From: Comamonas phosphati
GTDB lineage: Bacteria; Pseudomonadota; Gammaproteobacteria; Burkholderiales; Burkholderiaceae_C
Reading direction: 5' to 3'
NCBI RefSeq assembly: GCF_014637085.1
Contig: NZ_BMEU01000018.1
Location: forward strand, 1-64,000
Length of the DNA stretch: 64,000 nt
Part shown: positions 26,818-35,366 of the stretch, in pieces
Position numbering within the stretch: the stretch's first letter is position 1
Layout of the letters: every line of letters starts with the position of its first letter
Program-made: the position numbers and the translations under genes
The notes under the pieces: generated by a model
Told to the model about the DNA's origin: nothing
The model's input: only the letters and a program-made list of their open reading frames with translations
Database searches by the model: none

Positions 26818-28047
26818 ATGCCCGCCTTTTCATTTGAAGCCCTGGATGCACAGGGCCAGACCCGCAAGGGCACGCTGGAAGCCGACAACGCCCGTGCCGC
26901 GCGCAACCAGTTGCGCAGCCAGTCGCTGGTGCCCTTGCAGGTGGAGCCCGTGCCCACAGGCGGCGCATCGGGCCCGGGCGCATCGGGCAGGCACGGCTGG
27001 CTGACGCGGCCCGTGCTCAACTCCACGGCGCTGGCGGTCTGGACGCGCCAGCTTTCCGGCCTGGTCGGCTCCGGCCTGCCCATAGAGCGCGCCCTGGCGG
27101 CTCTGGCCGAGGAAGCCGACGACCCGCGCCAGCACCAGCTCGTGGCGGCGCTGCGCGCCGAAGTCAACGGCGGCTCCACCTTTGCCAGAGCCTTGAGCCA
27201 GCACCCGCGCGAGTTCTCGGAAATCTACCGCGCCGTGGTCGGTGCCGGGGAGTCCGGCGGCAGCCTGGGCCTCGTGCTGGAGCGGCTGGCCGACGATCTC
27301 GAATCGCGCCAGGCCCTTCAGTCCAAGCTGATCGGCGCCGCGCTGTATCCGGCCATCGTCACGCTGGTGGCCATCGTCATCGTGCTGTTTCTCGTCAGCT
27401 ATGTGGTGCCGCAGGTGGCCAGCGTGTTTGCGGGCACCAAGCGCTCGCTGCCCTTCCTGACCGTGGCCATGCTGGCCATCAGCGATTTCGTGCGCCACTA
27501 CGGCTGGGCGCTGCTGGCCCTGCTGATGGCGGGCGTCATCGCTTTTCGCATGGCGCTGCGCAACCCGGGCTTTCGCGAGCGCTTCGATGCCCAGTGGCTG
27601 CATATTCCGCTGATCGGCCGCCTCTCCCGCAGCTACAACGCGGCCCGCTTTGCAGGCACGCTGGCCATGCTGGCCGGCGCCGGCGTGCCCATCCTCAAGG
27701 CCTTGCAGGCCGCGGCCGAGACCTTGAACAACCGCGCCCTGCGCGCCGACGCCCTGGACGCACTGGTGCTGGTGCGCGAAGGCGCGCCCCTGGCCTCGGC
27801 CCTGGCGCAGAAAAAACGCTTTCCGGGCCTGGTGGCCATGTTCGCGCGCCTGGGCGAGCAGACCGGCCAGCTGCCGCTGATGCTGCAGCGCGCCGCCACC
27901 CAGCTGTCCACCGAGGTGCAGCGCCGCGCCATGCATCTGGCCACCATTCTGGAGCCGCTGCTGATCGTGGCCATGGGCCTCGTCGTCATGCTCATCGTGC
28001 TGGCCGTGCTCATGCCCATCATCCAGCTCAACCAGTTCGTCAAATAG
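26818..28047 (+). CDS. gspF: Type II secretion inner-membrane platform protein GspF
   Basis: The 409-residue protein starts MPAFSFEALDAQGQTRKGTL, the GspF/PilC start. It has two T2SSF cytoplasmic domains (about 75-200 and 275-400) and three membrane helices (about 175-195, 225-245 and 380-405). The core motifs WTRQLSGLVGSGLPIERAL and FAGTLAMLAGAGVPILKAL are the two repeats of the fold. It is the polytopic core of the assembly platform. It is separated from gspE by about 2.1 kb holding unrelated genes, so it must be expressed from its own promoter. Confidence 0.95.
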   Translation: MPAFSFEALDAQGQTRKGTLEADNARAARNQLRSQSLVPLQVEPVPTGGASGPGASGRHGWLTRPVLNSTALAVWTRQLSGLVGSGLPIERALAALAEEADDPRQHQLVAALRAEVNGGSTFARALSQHPREFSEIYRAVVGAGESGGSLGLVLERLADDLESRQALQSKLIGAALYPAIVTLVAIVIVLFLVSYVVPQVASVFAGTKRSLPFLTVAMLAISDFVRHYGWALLALLMAGVIAFRMALRNPGFRERFDAQWLHIPLIGRLSRSYNAARFAGTLAMLAGAGVPILKALQAAAETLNNRALRADALDALVLVREGAPLASALAQKKRFPGLVAMFARLGEQTGQLPLMLQRAATQLSTEVQRRAMHLATILEPLLIVAMGLVVMLIVLAVLMPIIQLNQFVK

Positions 28048-28110
28048 GGGGCGGTCCCCAGACTGGGGCATGCACAACAACGGCTCCTGGGCGTCATATC
28101 AGCCCCATGC

Positions 28111-28126
28111 TGGCGCGAATATTGCT
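28111..28126 (+). promoter_or_regulatory. Sigma-54-type promoter of the ammonium transporter gene
   Basis: TGGCGCGAATATTGCT matches the sigma-54 consensus TGGCACG-N4-TTGCW at all fixed positions but one, with the invariant GG and GC correctly spaced. It lies 74 bases before the amt start. Nitrogen-limited activation through NtrC would be expected; no convincing NtrC site was found by eye. Confidence 0.7.
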
Positions 28127-28199
28127 TGCTTTTAGTGCATTGCGTGAAATCCCCGCAATTTCGCACCAAACAGCAGCAATTATCCAAAGGAGCGCTTTC

Positions 28200-29402
28200 A
28201 TGGAAGCACTAAAACAGGGCGCCGATGCCCTGTTCATTTTGATGGGCGCGGTCATGGTCCTGGCCATGCACGCGGGCTTCGCCTTTCTGGAACTGGGCAC
28301 CGTGCGCCGCAAGAACCAGGTCAATGCGCTGGTGAAGATCCTGATCGATTTCTCCGTCTCCACCGTGGTCTATTTCGCTGTCGGCTACGCGGTGGCCTAT
28401 GGCAGCGGCTTCTTCGTGGGCACCGAGCAGCTCGCCGCGCACAACGGCTACACGCTGGTCAAGTTTTTCTTCCTGCTCACGTTCGCCGCCGCCATTCCCG
28501 CCATCATCTCGGGCGGCATCGCCGAGCGCGCCAAATTCTGGCCGCAGCTGATCGCCACGGCGGTCATCGTCGGCCTCGTCTATCCCTTCTTCGAGGGCAT
28601 TGCCTGGAACGGGCATTTCGGCGTGCAGGGCTGGATCAAGGAGCTGACCGGCGCCGAGTTCCACGACTTCGCGGGCAGCGTGGTGGTGCATGCCGTGGGT
28701 GGCTGGATCGCCCTGGCCGCCGTGCTGCTGCTGGGTGCGCGCAGCAACCGCTACCGCCGCGATGGCGCGATCTCGGCACACCCGCCGTCGAGCATTCCCT
28801 TTCTCGCCCTGGGTGCCTGGATCCTCACGGTGGGCTGGTTCGGCTTCAACGTGATGAGCGCGCAGACGCTGGACAAGATCTCCGGCCTGGTGGCGGTGAA
28901 CTCGCTCATGGCCATGGTGGGCGGCACGCTGGCAGCGTTGCTGCTGGGCAAGAACGACCCCGGCTTCGTGCACAACGGCCCGCTGGCCGGCCTGGTGGCG
29001 GTGTGCGCGGGCTCTGACCTGATGCATCCATTGGGAGCACTGGTGGTGGGCGCGGTGGCCGGCGTCATCTTCGTGGTCATGTTCACGCGCACACAGAACA
29101 AATGGAAGATCGACGACGTGCTCGGCGTATGGCCGCTGCACGGCCTGTGCGGGACCTGGGGCGGCATCGCGGCAGGTATTTTCGGCACACGGGCGCTGGG
29201 CGGCCTGGGCGGCGTACACCTGGGCGCGCAGATCATCGGCACCCTGATCGGCGTGCTCTGGGCGGCCTTGGGCGGCGCGCTGGTCTACGGTGTGCTCAAG
29301 GCCACGGTGGGCCTGCGCCTGAGCCTCGAGGAGGAGTTCAACGGGGCCGACCTGTCCATCCACCGTATCAGCGCCACGCCCGAGCGCGAGGCCAATTGGT
29401 AA
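28200..29402 (+). CDS. amt: Ammonium transporter (Amt family)
   Basis: The 400-residue inner-membrane protein has about 11 helices. The pore histidine pair is visible as His164 in DFAGSVVVHAVGG, at the expected spacing from Asp156, and the His of WPLHGLCGTWGG. The family markers AFLELGTVRRKN, SGGIAERAKFWP and GWFGFNVMS are present. It conducts ammonium/ammonia. There is no N-terminal signal extension and no glnK gene next to it, unlike the common glnK-amtB pair. AAAGGAG precedes the ATG at 28200, and a sigma-54-type promoter lies upstream, which supports nitrogen control. Confidence 0.95.
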   Translation: MEALKQGADALFILMGAVMVLAMHAGFAFLELGTVRRKNQVNALVKILIDFSVSTVVYFAVGYAVAYGSGFFVGTEQLAAHNGYTLVKFFFLLTFAAAIPAIISGGIAERAKFWPQLIATAVIVGLVYPFFEGIAWNGHFGVQGWIKELTGAEFHDFAGSVVVHAVGGWIALAAVLLLGARSNRYRRDGAISAHPPSSIPFLALGAWILTVGWFGFNVMSAQTLDKISGLVAVNSLMAMVGGTLAALLLGKNDPGFVHNGPLAGLVAVCAGSDLMHPLGALVVGAVAGVIFVVMFTRTQNKWKIDDVLGVWPLHGLCGTWGGIAAGIFGTRALGGLGGVHLGAQIIGTLIGVLWAALGGALVYGVLKATVGLRLSLEEEFNGADLSIHRISATPEREANW

Positions 29403-29426
29403 AAAGCAAGAACGGACTGCAGATGC

Positions 29427-29462
29427 AAAAAAGCCCGGGAGCATGGCCCCCGGGCTTTTTTT
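29427..29462. terminator. Terminator after amt
   Basis: GCCCGGG and CCCGGGC pair around a short loop, flanked by six A and seven T residues. It is bidirectional and also serves the DUF4148 gene on the other strand. Confidence 0.85.
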
Positions 29463-29482
29463 ATCGCTTCAAGCGGATCGGA

Positions 29483-29785
29483 TCAGCCGGCGAAATTCAG
29501 CTGGCCAGCGGCTTCGGCGGCTGCGGCTTCCTGCCGCACCTGCTCGCGGGACAGCGAAGAACCAGCCTGTGCCTTGGGAGCCTCATAGACATCCTGGTGC
29601 ACGGGCATGGCGTTCTGGGCCATGGCCTGCTGCACTCCGGCGGATACCTGGGCGCGGGTCACGGTGCTGGCGGCGTCGGCTGCGGCAGGATACTGGCCGT
29701 CGGTGAAATCGAGGCCGGCGGCCTGGGCAGCGATGGCGGAGACGGCAAGAGCGGCAACGGCGGCGAAGCGGATGGTGTTTTTCAT
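29483..29785 (-). CDS. Secreted DUF4148-family protein
   Basis: The 100-residue protein has a clear signal peptide (MKNTIRFAAVAALAVSAIAA, cleavage near AQA) and a mature part rich in Ala, Gln and Val with SREQVRQEAAAAEAAGQ. This matches the DUF4148 pattern of short periplasmic proteins that are multicopy in Burkholderiales. The function of the family is unknown. A TCAGGAG ribosome site precedes the ATG at 29785. It converges with amt and shares its terminator. Confidence 0.8.
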   Translation of the reverse strand: MKNTIRFAAVAALAVSAIAAQAAGLDFTDGQYPAAADAASTVTRAQVSAGVQQAMAQNAMPVHQDVYEAPKAQAGSSLSREQVRQEAAAAEAAGQLNFAG

Positions 29786-29988
29786 GGTCTTTCTCCTGAG
29801 TTTCATCAACAAGGGGCCTGTCGGTCTTGGCGGAAATCGCTTCGTTGCGGCGAGCCCATGGGTTTGACTATAGGGTTTTCACCAGATTGTAAAAATCATG
29901 TGCTAGGCAAAAGCCTATTTCAGGAACTGCAACAATCCGGCCGCTCCATCGGGCGCTATGCTGAGGCTTGGCCTCAAGGACTTCCCCC

Positions 29989-30924
29989 ATGCCCGTCACC
30001 CTGCAAGACCAGCTGGTCGTCGCCATCTCATCGCGTGCGCTGTTCGACTTCGAAGAGGAAAACCGGCTGTTCGAGCACAGCGACCCGGCCACCTATCTGC
30101 AGCTGCAGCGCCAGCGGCTCGACGTTCCGGCCGCGCCCGGCGTGGCCTTTTCTCTGGTGCAGAAGCTGCTCGCCTTCAACACACCGGAACTACAGCGCGT
30201 GGAAGTGGTCATTCTTTCGCGCAACGACCCGGTCAGCGGACTGCGGGTCTTCCACTCGGCCGAATCTTCGGGCATTGCCTTGCAGCGCGGCGTTTTCACA
30301 CAGGGGCGCGCACCTTTCGGCTATCTGCGCCCGCTGGGCGCGCATTTGTTCCTCTCGGCCAATGGCGACGACGTAACCGAAGCCTTGCGCCTGGGCTATC
30401 CCGCCGCCCATGTGTTCACCGAGTCGGCCCAAGCCAGCCAGGCCCATCCGCATGAGGTGCGCATCGCCTTCGACGGCGACGCCGTGCTGTTTTCCGACGA
30501 GGCCGAGCGCATCTTCCAGAGCCAGGGGCTGGAGGCTTTTCAGCGCCACGAAACCGACAAGGCCGCCCAACCCCTGCCCGACGGCCCGTTCAAGCCCTTG
30601 CTGGCTGCGCTGCACCGGCTGCAGCAGGTGGATGTGCCAGGCATGCGCATACGCACGGCGCTGGTGACCGCGCGCAGCGCACCGGCCCACAAGCGCGCAA
30701 TCAACACGCTGATGGACTGGAATATCGCCGTGGACGAGGCCATGTTCCTGGGCGGCCTGCCCAAGGGCGCCTTTCTGCGCGAGTTCGAGCCCGATTTCTT
30801 CTTCGACGACCAGACCGGCCATGTCCGCAATGCCGCCAGCCACGTGCCGGCAGGCCATGTGCGCAGCGGTATTGCGCACGAGAAAAGGCCCGCCGCCGAG
30901 GCCACGGCTTCGGCCGACAAATGA
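29989..30924 (+). CDS. 5'-nucleotidase (PF06189-type)
   Basis: The 311-residue protein has SSRALFDFEEENRLFE near residue 16, EVVILSRNDPVSGLRVFHS, and the Asp-rich motif IAFDGDAVLFSDEAERIF near residue 160. This is the pattern of the bacterial 5'-nucleotidase family related to cytosolic 5'-nucleotidase I. It is likely to dephosphorylate nucleoside monophosphates in the cytoplasm; specificity is not known. The ATG at 29989 gives the family start; the in-frame codon at 29968 adds residues not expected. It stands alone, with its own upstream region of about 200 bases. Confidence 0.88.
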   Translation: MPVTLQDQLVVAISSRALFDFEEENRLFEHSDPATYLQLQRQRLDVPAAPGVAFSLVQKLLAFNTPELQRVEVVILSRNDPVSGLRVFHSAESSGIALQRGVFTQGRAPFGYLRPLGAHLFLSANGDDVTEALRLGYPAAHVFTESAQASQAHPHEVRIAFDGDAVLFSDEAERIFQSQGLEAFQRHETDKAAQPLPDGPFKPLLAALHRLQQVDVPGMRIRTALVTARSAPAHKRAINTLMDWNIAVDEAMFLGGLPKGAFLREFEPDFFFDDQTGHVRNAASHVPAGHVRSGIAHEKRPAAEATASADK

Positions 30925-31072
30925 AAGCGATGGAAAGCAGCCGTAAAGTATTGCAAAACCCTGACCGGCGCCGCGCGGCGCGGTTGAGTTGGGCCGATGC
31001 GCCCCCATCTGTGAGGGCATGCGAAACATGCCCAATGCACTCCAACACCGCCGCAACCGGACTCCGTCCATC

Positions 31073-31483
31073 ATGAAGACGGCCATGGCCGTGCTGCTGA
31101 CCAGCGCCGCCTTCATGCTGCCCGCAGCGCGCGCCGCGGAAGGCCATAAGGACGGCGGCGCGGCCGCACCGCTTTCCAAGGGGGAGATCAAGGCCCAGCA
31201 GCAGTTCAAGATGCTGGACTTCAACCGCGACGGCAAGCTCAGCCGCAGCGAAGTGGCCCTGATCCCGAAGCTGGCGGCGGCCTTTGACGAGACCGACACC
31301 AACAAGGACGGCTATGTGACGTACGAGGAAGTGCGGGCCTTTGCCGTCAAGTACCGCGCCCGGGAACAGGCCAAGGCAGCCACTGCCGCCGATGCCGCCG
31401 ATGCCGCCGATGCCGCGCGCCAGCATCCGCCGGCAAACGCCGCGCCCCCAGCTACCAATTCAGAAGCTACCGATGCTCATTAG
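31073..31483 (+). CDS. Secreted EF-hand calcium-binding protein
   Basis: The 136-residue protein has a signal peptide (MKTAMAVLLTSAAFMLPAAR, cleavage after the following A) and two EF-hand loops, D49-E60 (DFNRDGKLSRSE) and D75-E86 (DTNKDGYVTYEE). Both have Asp, Asn/Asp, Asp and Glu at the calcium-ligand positions 1, 3, 5 and 12. It is probably a periplasmic calcium sensor or buffer. The C-terminal tail is an Ala/Asp repeat coded by three 9-bp repeats. An upstream in-frame ATG at 31019 would lengthen the N-terminus and is an alternative start. Confidence 0.8.
   Translation: MKTAMAVLLTSAAFMLPAARAAEGHKDGGAAAPLSKGEIKAQQQFKMLDFNRDGKLSRSEVALIPKLAAAFDETDTNKDGYVTYEEVRAFAVKYRAREQAKAATAADAADAADAARQHPPANAAPPATNSEATDAH
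31385..31411 (+). repeat. Three 9-bp tandem repeats in the EF-hand gene
   Basis: GCCGCCGAT is repeated three times without change and codes for Ala-Ala-Asp each time. The unit preserves the frame. Confidence 0.8.
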
Positions 31484-31552
31484 ACATTGTTTACAGCCTT
31501 GTCATCATCAGCAATTGATGACTGACAAGCGTGAGCAGCTATCAAAAATATA
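31484..31552. repeat. AT-rich AGCTAT-type dispersed repeat
   Basis: The sequence after the EF-hand stop contains TCATCAGCAATTGATGACTG and ends GAGCAGCTATCAAAAATA. On the minus strand the end reads TTTTTGATAGCTGCTCACGC, like other members of the AGCTG family in this window. It is more AT-rich than its surroundings. Confidence 0.5.
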
Positions 31553-31589
31553 AGGTTTTCCTTCGTGCGCGATCCTGAAACTGGCGCGC

Positions 31590-31690
31590 TCCAATCCAGG
31601 GACAGCGAGCAAGGGCCGCCCCGCGGCGAGGCTGTCGGCCCCTTCCCGAAGAGAGGGGGAGAAGCCGCTCGGCGGCTCAGGGGGGTTATT
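31590..31690 (-). repeat. Dispersed GC-rich repeat, copy 7 (reverse orientation)
   Basis: GAGCAAGGGCCGCCCCGCGG, CGAGGCTGTCGGCCCCTTCC and AGCCGCTCGGCGGCTCAGGG are the reverse complement of the blocks in the other copies. It lies between the EF-hand gene and the unknown gene on the minus strand. Confidence 0.65.
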
Positions 31691-32123
31691 TATCCCCGCC
31701 CGTGCGCTTGACCTTGGGCTCGGAGTAGGTCAGGGGCTCGTTGCGCACCACCTGCTTGCTGTTCAGCTGGTCTTCGGCCTGGCTGGCCTGCTGGGCCTGC
31801 TCCACCGCCTGGGCGCTGGCACGCCACATGGACTGGATGTGCTCGATGAGCAGCTTGGAAATCGGCTCCTTGGGCGGCTCTTTTGCCTTTTCCTTTTGCT
31901 TGACTTCCTCGGCCAGCGTCCAGTCGCGGTTTTCCCGGTCCGCATTCGACGGTTTTTCCGGTCCGCGCACGCTGCGGCCTTCGCCGATCTTGTCGACGGA
32001 CTCGACGGCGTTGACCGCGTTGACCGGCCGTACGGGAACCGCTCCGGATGCTCCCGTGGAATACAAATCAGCCCCCTGGATCCGCCACGAGGCGTTCGAT
32101 CTGTCGACAGGTGGAATTTGCAT
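31686..32123 (-). CDS. Protein of unknown function, 145 residues
   Basis: I do not recognise this protein. It has no signal peptide or membrane segment. Its N-terminal half is Ser/Val/Asn-rich with low complexity (VNAVNAVESVDKIGEG). A charged central stretch (EEVKQKEKAKEPPKEP) leads into a predicted helix (ISKLLIEHIQSMWRASAQAV) and a Gln/Ala-rich coiled-coil-like segment, and the C-terminus is basic. A GGAGGG ribosome site lies upstream of the ATG at 32123, which supports real expression. Its last bases overlap the edge of repeat copy 7. It may be a cytoplasmic or surface-apparatus-related adaptor, but that is a guess. Confidence 0.65.
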   Translation of the reverse strand: MQIPPVDRSNASWRIQGADLYSTGASGAVPVRPVNAVNAVESVDKIGEGRSVRGPEKPSNADRENRDWTLAEEVKQKEKAKEPPKEPISKLLIEHIQSMWRASAQAVEQAQQASQAEDQLNSKQVVRNEPLTYSEPKVKRTGGDK

Positions 32124-32218
32124 GATTAGGCCCTCCGTGGTTTATCTGCTGGCAGGCGTGGAAGCACCTCCCTCGCCGCTGTATCGACGGGCCTTGAGAA
32201 AACTGAAGTACTTTCTTG

Positions 32219-32262
32219 CTGAATTATTGGATAGCAGCTACCGCTTTCCCGGCAAACATCAG
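32219..32262. repeat. Fragment of the AGCTAT-type repeat
   Basis: TTATTGGATAGCAGCTACCG lies in the gap before the DUF1854 terminator and matches the GATAGC(TG) end of the AT-rich repeat family. Only one end is recognisable. Confidence 0.35.
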
Positions 32263-32273
32263 AGCCCAAAAAC

Positions 32274-32308
32274 ACAAAAACCTTGCCGCATTGCAGCAAG
32301 GTTTTTTT
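32274..32308. terminator. Terminator after the DUF1854 gene
   Basis: CCTTGC and GCAAGG pair around a 9-base loop with an A run on one side and a T run on the other, so it works on both strands. It ends the exporter/DUF1854 transcript coming from the right. Confidence 0.8.
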
Positions 32309-32324
32309 CATTGCCGAATCGCTC

Positions 32325-32837
32325 TCAGAGAAATCGTTCGAGCAGCTTGCGCGAATGCTTGTCGAGTGCCGCCGTGTTGGGCACCTTGAACTGCACGCCG
32401 TCCTGGCCGGCGATCAGGAGCTGGCTGCGGCCCGAGAGCTTGCGGATGTCCTCCTCGGCCTTGAGCACCATCTGCGTGGGGCCGCGGTCGGTCTGCAAGT
32501 CCCAGGTGCTGGGCGTGGAAAAGCTGGAGACATGCAGGATGCGCTCTATGGTCGGCACGAATTCGCGCACCGCCAGGTCCTGCTCGATCAGCTCGCGGGC
32601 CTGCGGGTCCAGCTCGGCCACGCGCGGTATCCACAGCGCCTCCCTGCCGTCGGCCGCGACCAGGGACAGGCCGTCCTGCGGCGCGCCCAGGGGAAAGGCG
32701 CGCACCGGCACCACGGATTCGAAGCGCGTGCCGTCGCCCAGGGTCAGCACCAGGCGGCCATGGGTGTTGCGTTCCAGGCGCATGCCGGCCGCGCCGGAGT
32801 GCGGGGCGGAGTTCGGAGCATGGGGATCGTGCAGCAT
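32325..32837 (-). CDS. DUF1854 protein of the cyanophycin locus
   Basis: The 170-residue soluble protein contains LERNTHGRLVLTLGDGTRFE, VPVRAFPLGAPQDGLSLV, PTIERILHVSSFSTPSTWDL and VLKAEEDIRKL, matching the DUF1854 family that accompanies cyanophycin synthetase genes. Its function is not established. It starts 3 bases after the ABC exporter stop, so both are translated from one mRNA, and they are divergent from the two cyanophycin synthetase genes. A role as partner or regulator of the exporter is inferred from context only. Confidence 0.82.
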   Translation of the reverse strand: MLHDPHAPNSAPHSGAAGMRLERNTHGRLVLTLGDGTRFESVVPVRAFPLGAPQDGLSLVAADGREALWIPRVAELDPQARELIEQDLAVREFVPTIERILHVSSFSTPSTWDLQTDRGPTQMVLKAEEDIRKLSGRSQLLIAGQDGVQFKVPNTAALDKHSRKLLERFL

Positions 32838-32840
32838 GGC

Positions 32841-35135
32841 TTATTCCTCGGTAGTCATTTGCAGGGTCAGGCCCGCGGCCTGGGCATCCTCTTCGGCGCG
32901 GCGCGCCTGCGCTTCGTACAGACGCCAGTAGTGGCCCTTGCGGGCCATCAGCTCGTCGTGCGGGCCGACCTCGACGATCTCGCCGCGATCCATGACCACG
33001 AGGCGGTCGGCCTTGCGCAGCGTGGACAGGCGGTGGGCAATGGCGATCGTGGTGCGGCCCTGCACCAGGTTGTCCAGGGCGCGCTGGATTTCCTTTTCGG
33101 TCTCGGTGTCCACGGCCGAGGTCGCCTCGTCCAGGATCAGGATGCGCGGGTCGATCAGCAGCGCGCGCGCGATCGAGATGCGCTGGCGCTCGCCGCCCGA
33201 CAGGCCCTGGCCGCGCTCGCCCACCAGCGAGTCGTAGCCGTGCGGCAGGCGCAGGATGAATTCGTGGGCGTGGGCGGCGCGCGCCGCGGCCACGACTTCC
33301 TCACGCGTGGCACCGGGTTTGCCGTAGGCGATGTTCTCGGCAATCGTGCCGAAGAACAGAAAGGGCTCCTGCAGCACCAGGCCGATGTTGCTGCGGTAGT
33401 CGGACACGGACATGCGGCGCACATCCACCCCGTCGAGCTGGATGGAGCCTTCGGACACGTCGTAGAAGCGGCAGATCAGGTTCACCAGCGTGCTCTTGCC
33501 CGAGCCGCTGTGGCCCACCAGGCCTATCATCTCGCCGGGCCGGATCTGCAGCTGCAGGTGTTTGATGACGGCGCGGCTGCCGTAGCGGAAGCTCACGTCC
33601 TCCATGCTGATGGCGCCCGTGGTCCGGGGCAGCTTCACGGGGTTGATGGGCTCGGGCACGTTGCTCACGTGGTCGAGGATGTCGAAGATGCGCTTGGCGC
33701 CGGCGGCGGCCTTTTGCGTGACCGAGACGATGCGGCTCATCGAATCCAGCCGCGTATAGAAGCGGCCGATGTAGGCGATGAAGGCCGTCAGGATACCCAC
33801 GGTGATCTTCTCGTGGGCCACCAGGTAGATGCCGAAGCCCCAGACGATGAGCAGGCCGATTTCGGTCAGCAGCGTGACCGTGGGGGTGAACAGCGACCAG
33901 GTCTTGTTCACCTTGTCGTTGGCCTGCAGGTTGACCTGGTTGGCATCGGCAAAGCGGTCGGCTTCGCGCTTTTCCTGGGCAAAGGCCTTGACCACGCGGA
34001 TGCCCGGAATGGTGTCGGCCAGCACATTGGTCACTTCGGACCAGACGCGGTCGATCTTCTCGAAGCCGGTGCGCAGACGGTCACGCACGATGTGGATCAT
34101 CCAGGCGATGAAGGGCAGCGGCACCAGCGTCACCAGCGCCAGCCAGGGGTTGATGGAGAACAGGATGACCGAGGTCATCACGATCATCAGCACGTCGGTC
34201 GCGAAATCCAGCGCGTTGAGCGACAGAAACAGGTTGATGCGGTCGGTTTCGGCGCCGATGCGCGCCATCAGGTCGCCCGTGCGCTTGCTGCCGTAGAAGT
34301 CCACGGAGAGATTCAGCAGGTGGTTGTAGGTGGTGGTGCGCAGATTGGCGCCTATGCGCTCGGACACCTTGGCCAGCACAAAGGTGCGGGCCCAGCCCAG
34401 GGCCCAGGCCAGCAGGGCCGAGCCCAGCAGCGCGCCCAGGTAGAAAGTCACCAGGCCGGGGTCGATCTTTTCGCCGTTCTGGAAGGGAATCAGGATCTTG
34501 TCCATCAGCGGGATGGTCAGATAGGGCGCGACCAGCTGGGCCGCCGTGGTGGCCAGCGTCAGCAGAAAGCCCAGCAGCAGCTGGTTTTTGTAAGGTTTGG
34601 CAAAACGCCACAGGCGCAGTAACACCCAGGTCGAGGTCTGGGGCCCCTGCTGGCGCGCGCAGGCCGGGCATTCCTCGGTGTCGGGCGGCAGCACCGTGTG
34701 GCAGACGGGGCAGTGGGCGGTTTCCTCGTCCTCCTGGTCGACATAGTCCTGGCCGCGCGCCATGCGCTCGCGCTGGCGGTCGAACTGCTGCGTCAGCAGC
34801 ATGATGGAGGTCTGGTGCGTCAGCGTGATATGCCACAGGCCCAGGCGCCGGTCATGGTCGTGCAGCTCCAGCTTGCCCACGCCGCCATGGTCCTGCAGGC
34901 GCAGGCTCTGATCCACAGCGAGCGGCCACTCACGCCATTGGCGGTCGACCGGATCGCAGGCCAGCAGGCGCTCCTGCGTCAGCGCCAGCAGGCCGTGTCC
35001 GAAGCGCAGATCCGCGCTCAGGTCAACCGGGACGATGGCTAGTACGTTTTCTTGGGGGGCGAGCCTGGCTCGCAATTCATCCCCCAAAGGACCGGCAAAC
35101 ACGGCCGAAGCATCCACAGTATGGTGATGTTGCAT
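32841..35135 (-). CDS. Cyanophycin-associated ABC exporter (fused permease-ATPase) with zinc ribbon
   Basis: The 764-residue protein has an unusual N-terminal cytoplasmic domain of about 165 residues ending in a CxxC-x10-CxxC zinc ribbon (Cys142, 145, 156, 159). A six-helix type-1 exporter domain follows (about 180-490), then an ATPase with Walker A GHSGSGKST, signature LSGGERQRIS and Walker B ILILDEATS. It resembles lipid A/multidrug half-exporters that act as homodimers. Its constant association with cphA genes suggests a link to cyanophycin metabolism, perhaps export or sensing of precursors. The substrate is unknown. It is divergent from cphA with 231 bases between. Confidence 0.9.
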   Translation of the reverse strand: MQHHHTVDASAVFAGPLGDELRARLAPQENVLAIVPVDLSADLRFGHGLLALTQERLLACDPVDRQWREWPLAVDQSLRLQDHGGVGKLELHDHDRRLGLWHITLTHQTSIMLLTQQFDRQRERMARGQDYVDQEDEETAHCPVCHTVLPPDTEECPACARQQGPQTSTWVLLRLWRFAKPYKNQLLLGFLLTLATTAAQLVAPYLTIPLMDKILIPFQNGEKIDPGLVTFYLGALLGSALLAWALGWARTFVLAKVSERIGANLRTTTYNHLLNLSVDFYGSKRTGDLMARIGAETDRINLFLSLNALDFATDVLMIVMTSVILFSINPWLALVTLVPLPFIAWMIHIVRDRLRTGFEKIDRVWSEVTNVLADTIPGIRVVKAFAQEKREADRFADANQVNLQANDKVNKTWSLFTPTVTLLTEIGLLIVWGFGIYLVAHEKITVGILTAFIAYIGRFYTRLDSMSRIVSVTQKAAAGAKRIFDILDHVSNVPEPINPVKLPRTTGAISMEDVSFRYGSRAVIKHLQLQIRPGEMIGLVGHSGSGKSTLVNLICRFYDVSEGSIQLDGVDVRRMSVSDYRSNIGLVLQEPFLFFGTIAENIAYGKPGATREEVVAAARAAHAHEFILRLPHGYDSLVGERGQGLSGGERQRISIARALLIDPRILILDEATSAVDTETEKEIQRALDNLVQGRTTIAIAHRLSTLRKADRLVVMDRGEIVEVGPHDELMARKGHYWRLYEAQARRAEEDAQAAGLTLQMTTEE

Positions 35136-35366
35136 GTTGAGTTATTTTTCTCCGCCTGGGGCGGCTCCTTGGGCCTTGCGGCGACCGCCAGGCAGGACGA
35201 ACGCGGCAGGGCCGTGCGCTCGGTACATCCTTGATAACGCGCGAGCCTGCATTTAGGCTGACACCCCGACAATATGATGGCGCTGGGCGCACAATGCCTT
35301 TTCATCCAATGCAGAGCCTAATCGCCTGCTCCTCATTTCGCTATCCGCTTACCCGCTGACCACGAC
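35136..35366. other. Divergent control region of the cyanophycin locus
   Basis: These 231 bases separate the exporter operon from the two synthetase genes. TATGAT at 35273-35278 is a possible -10 for the synthetase side, but I see no good -35 at the right distance. No regulator gene or clear dyad is present. Confidence 0.45.
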
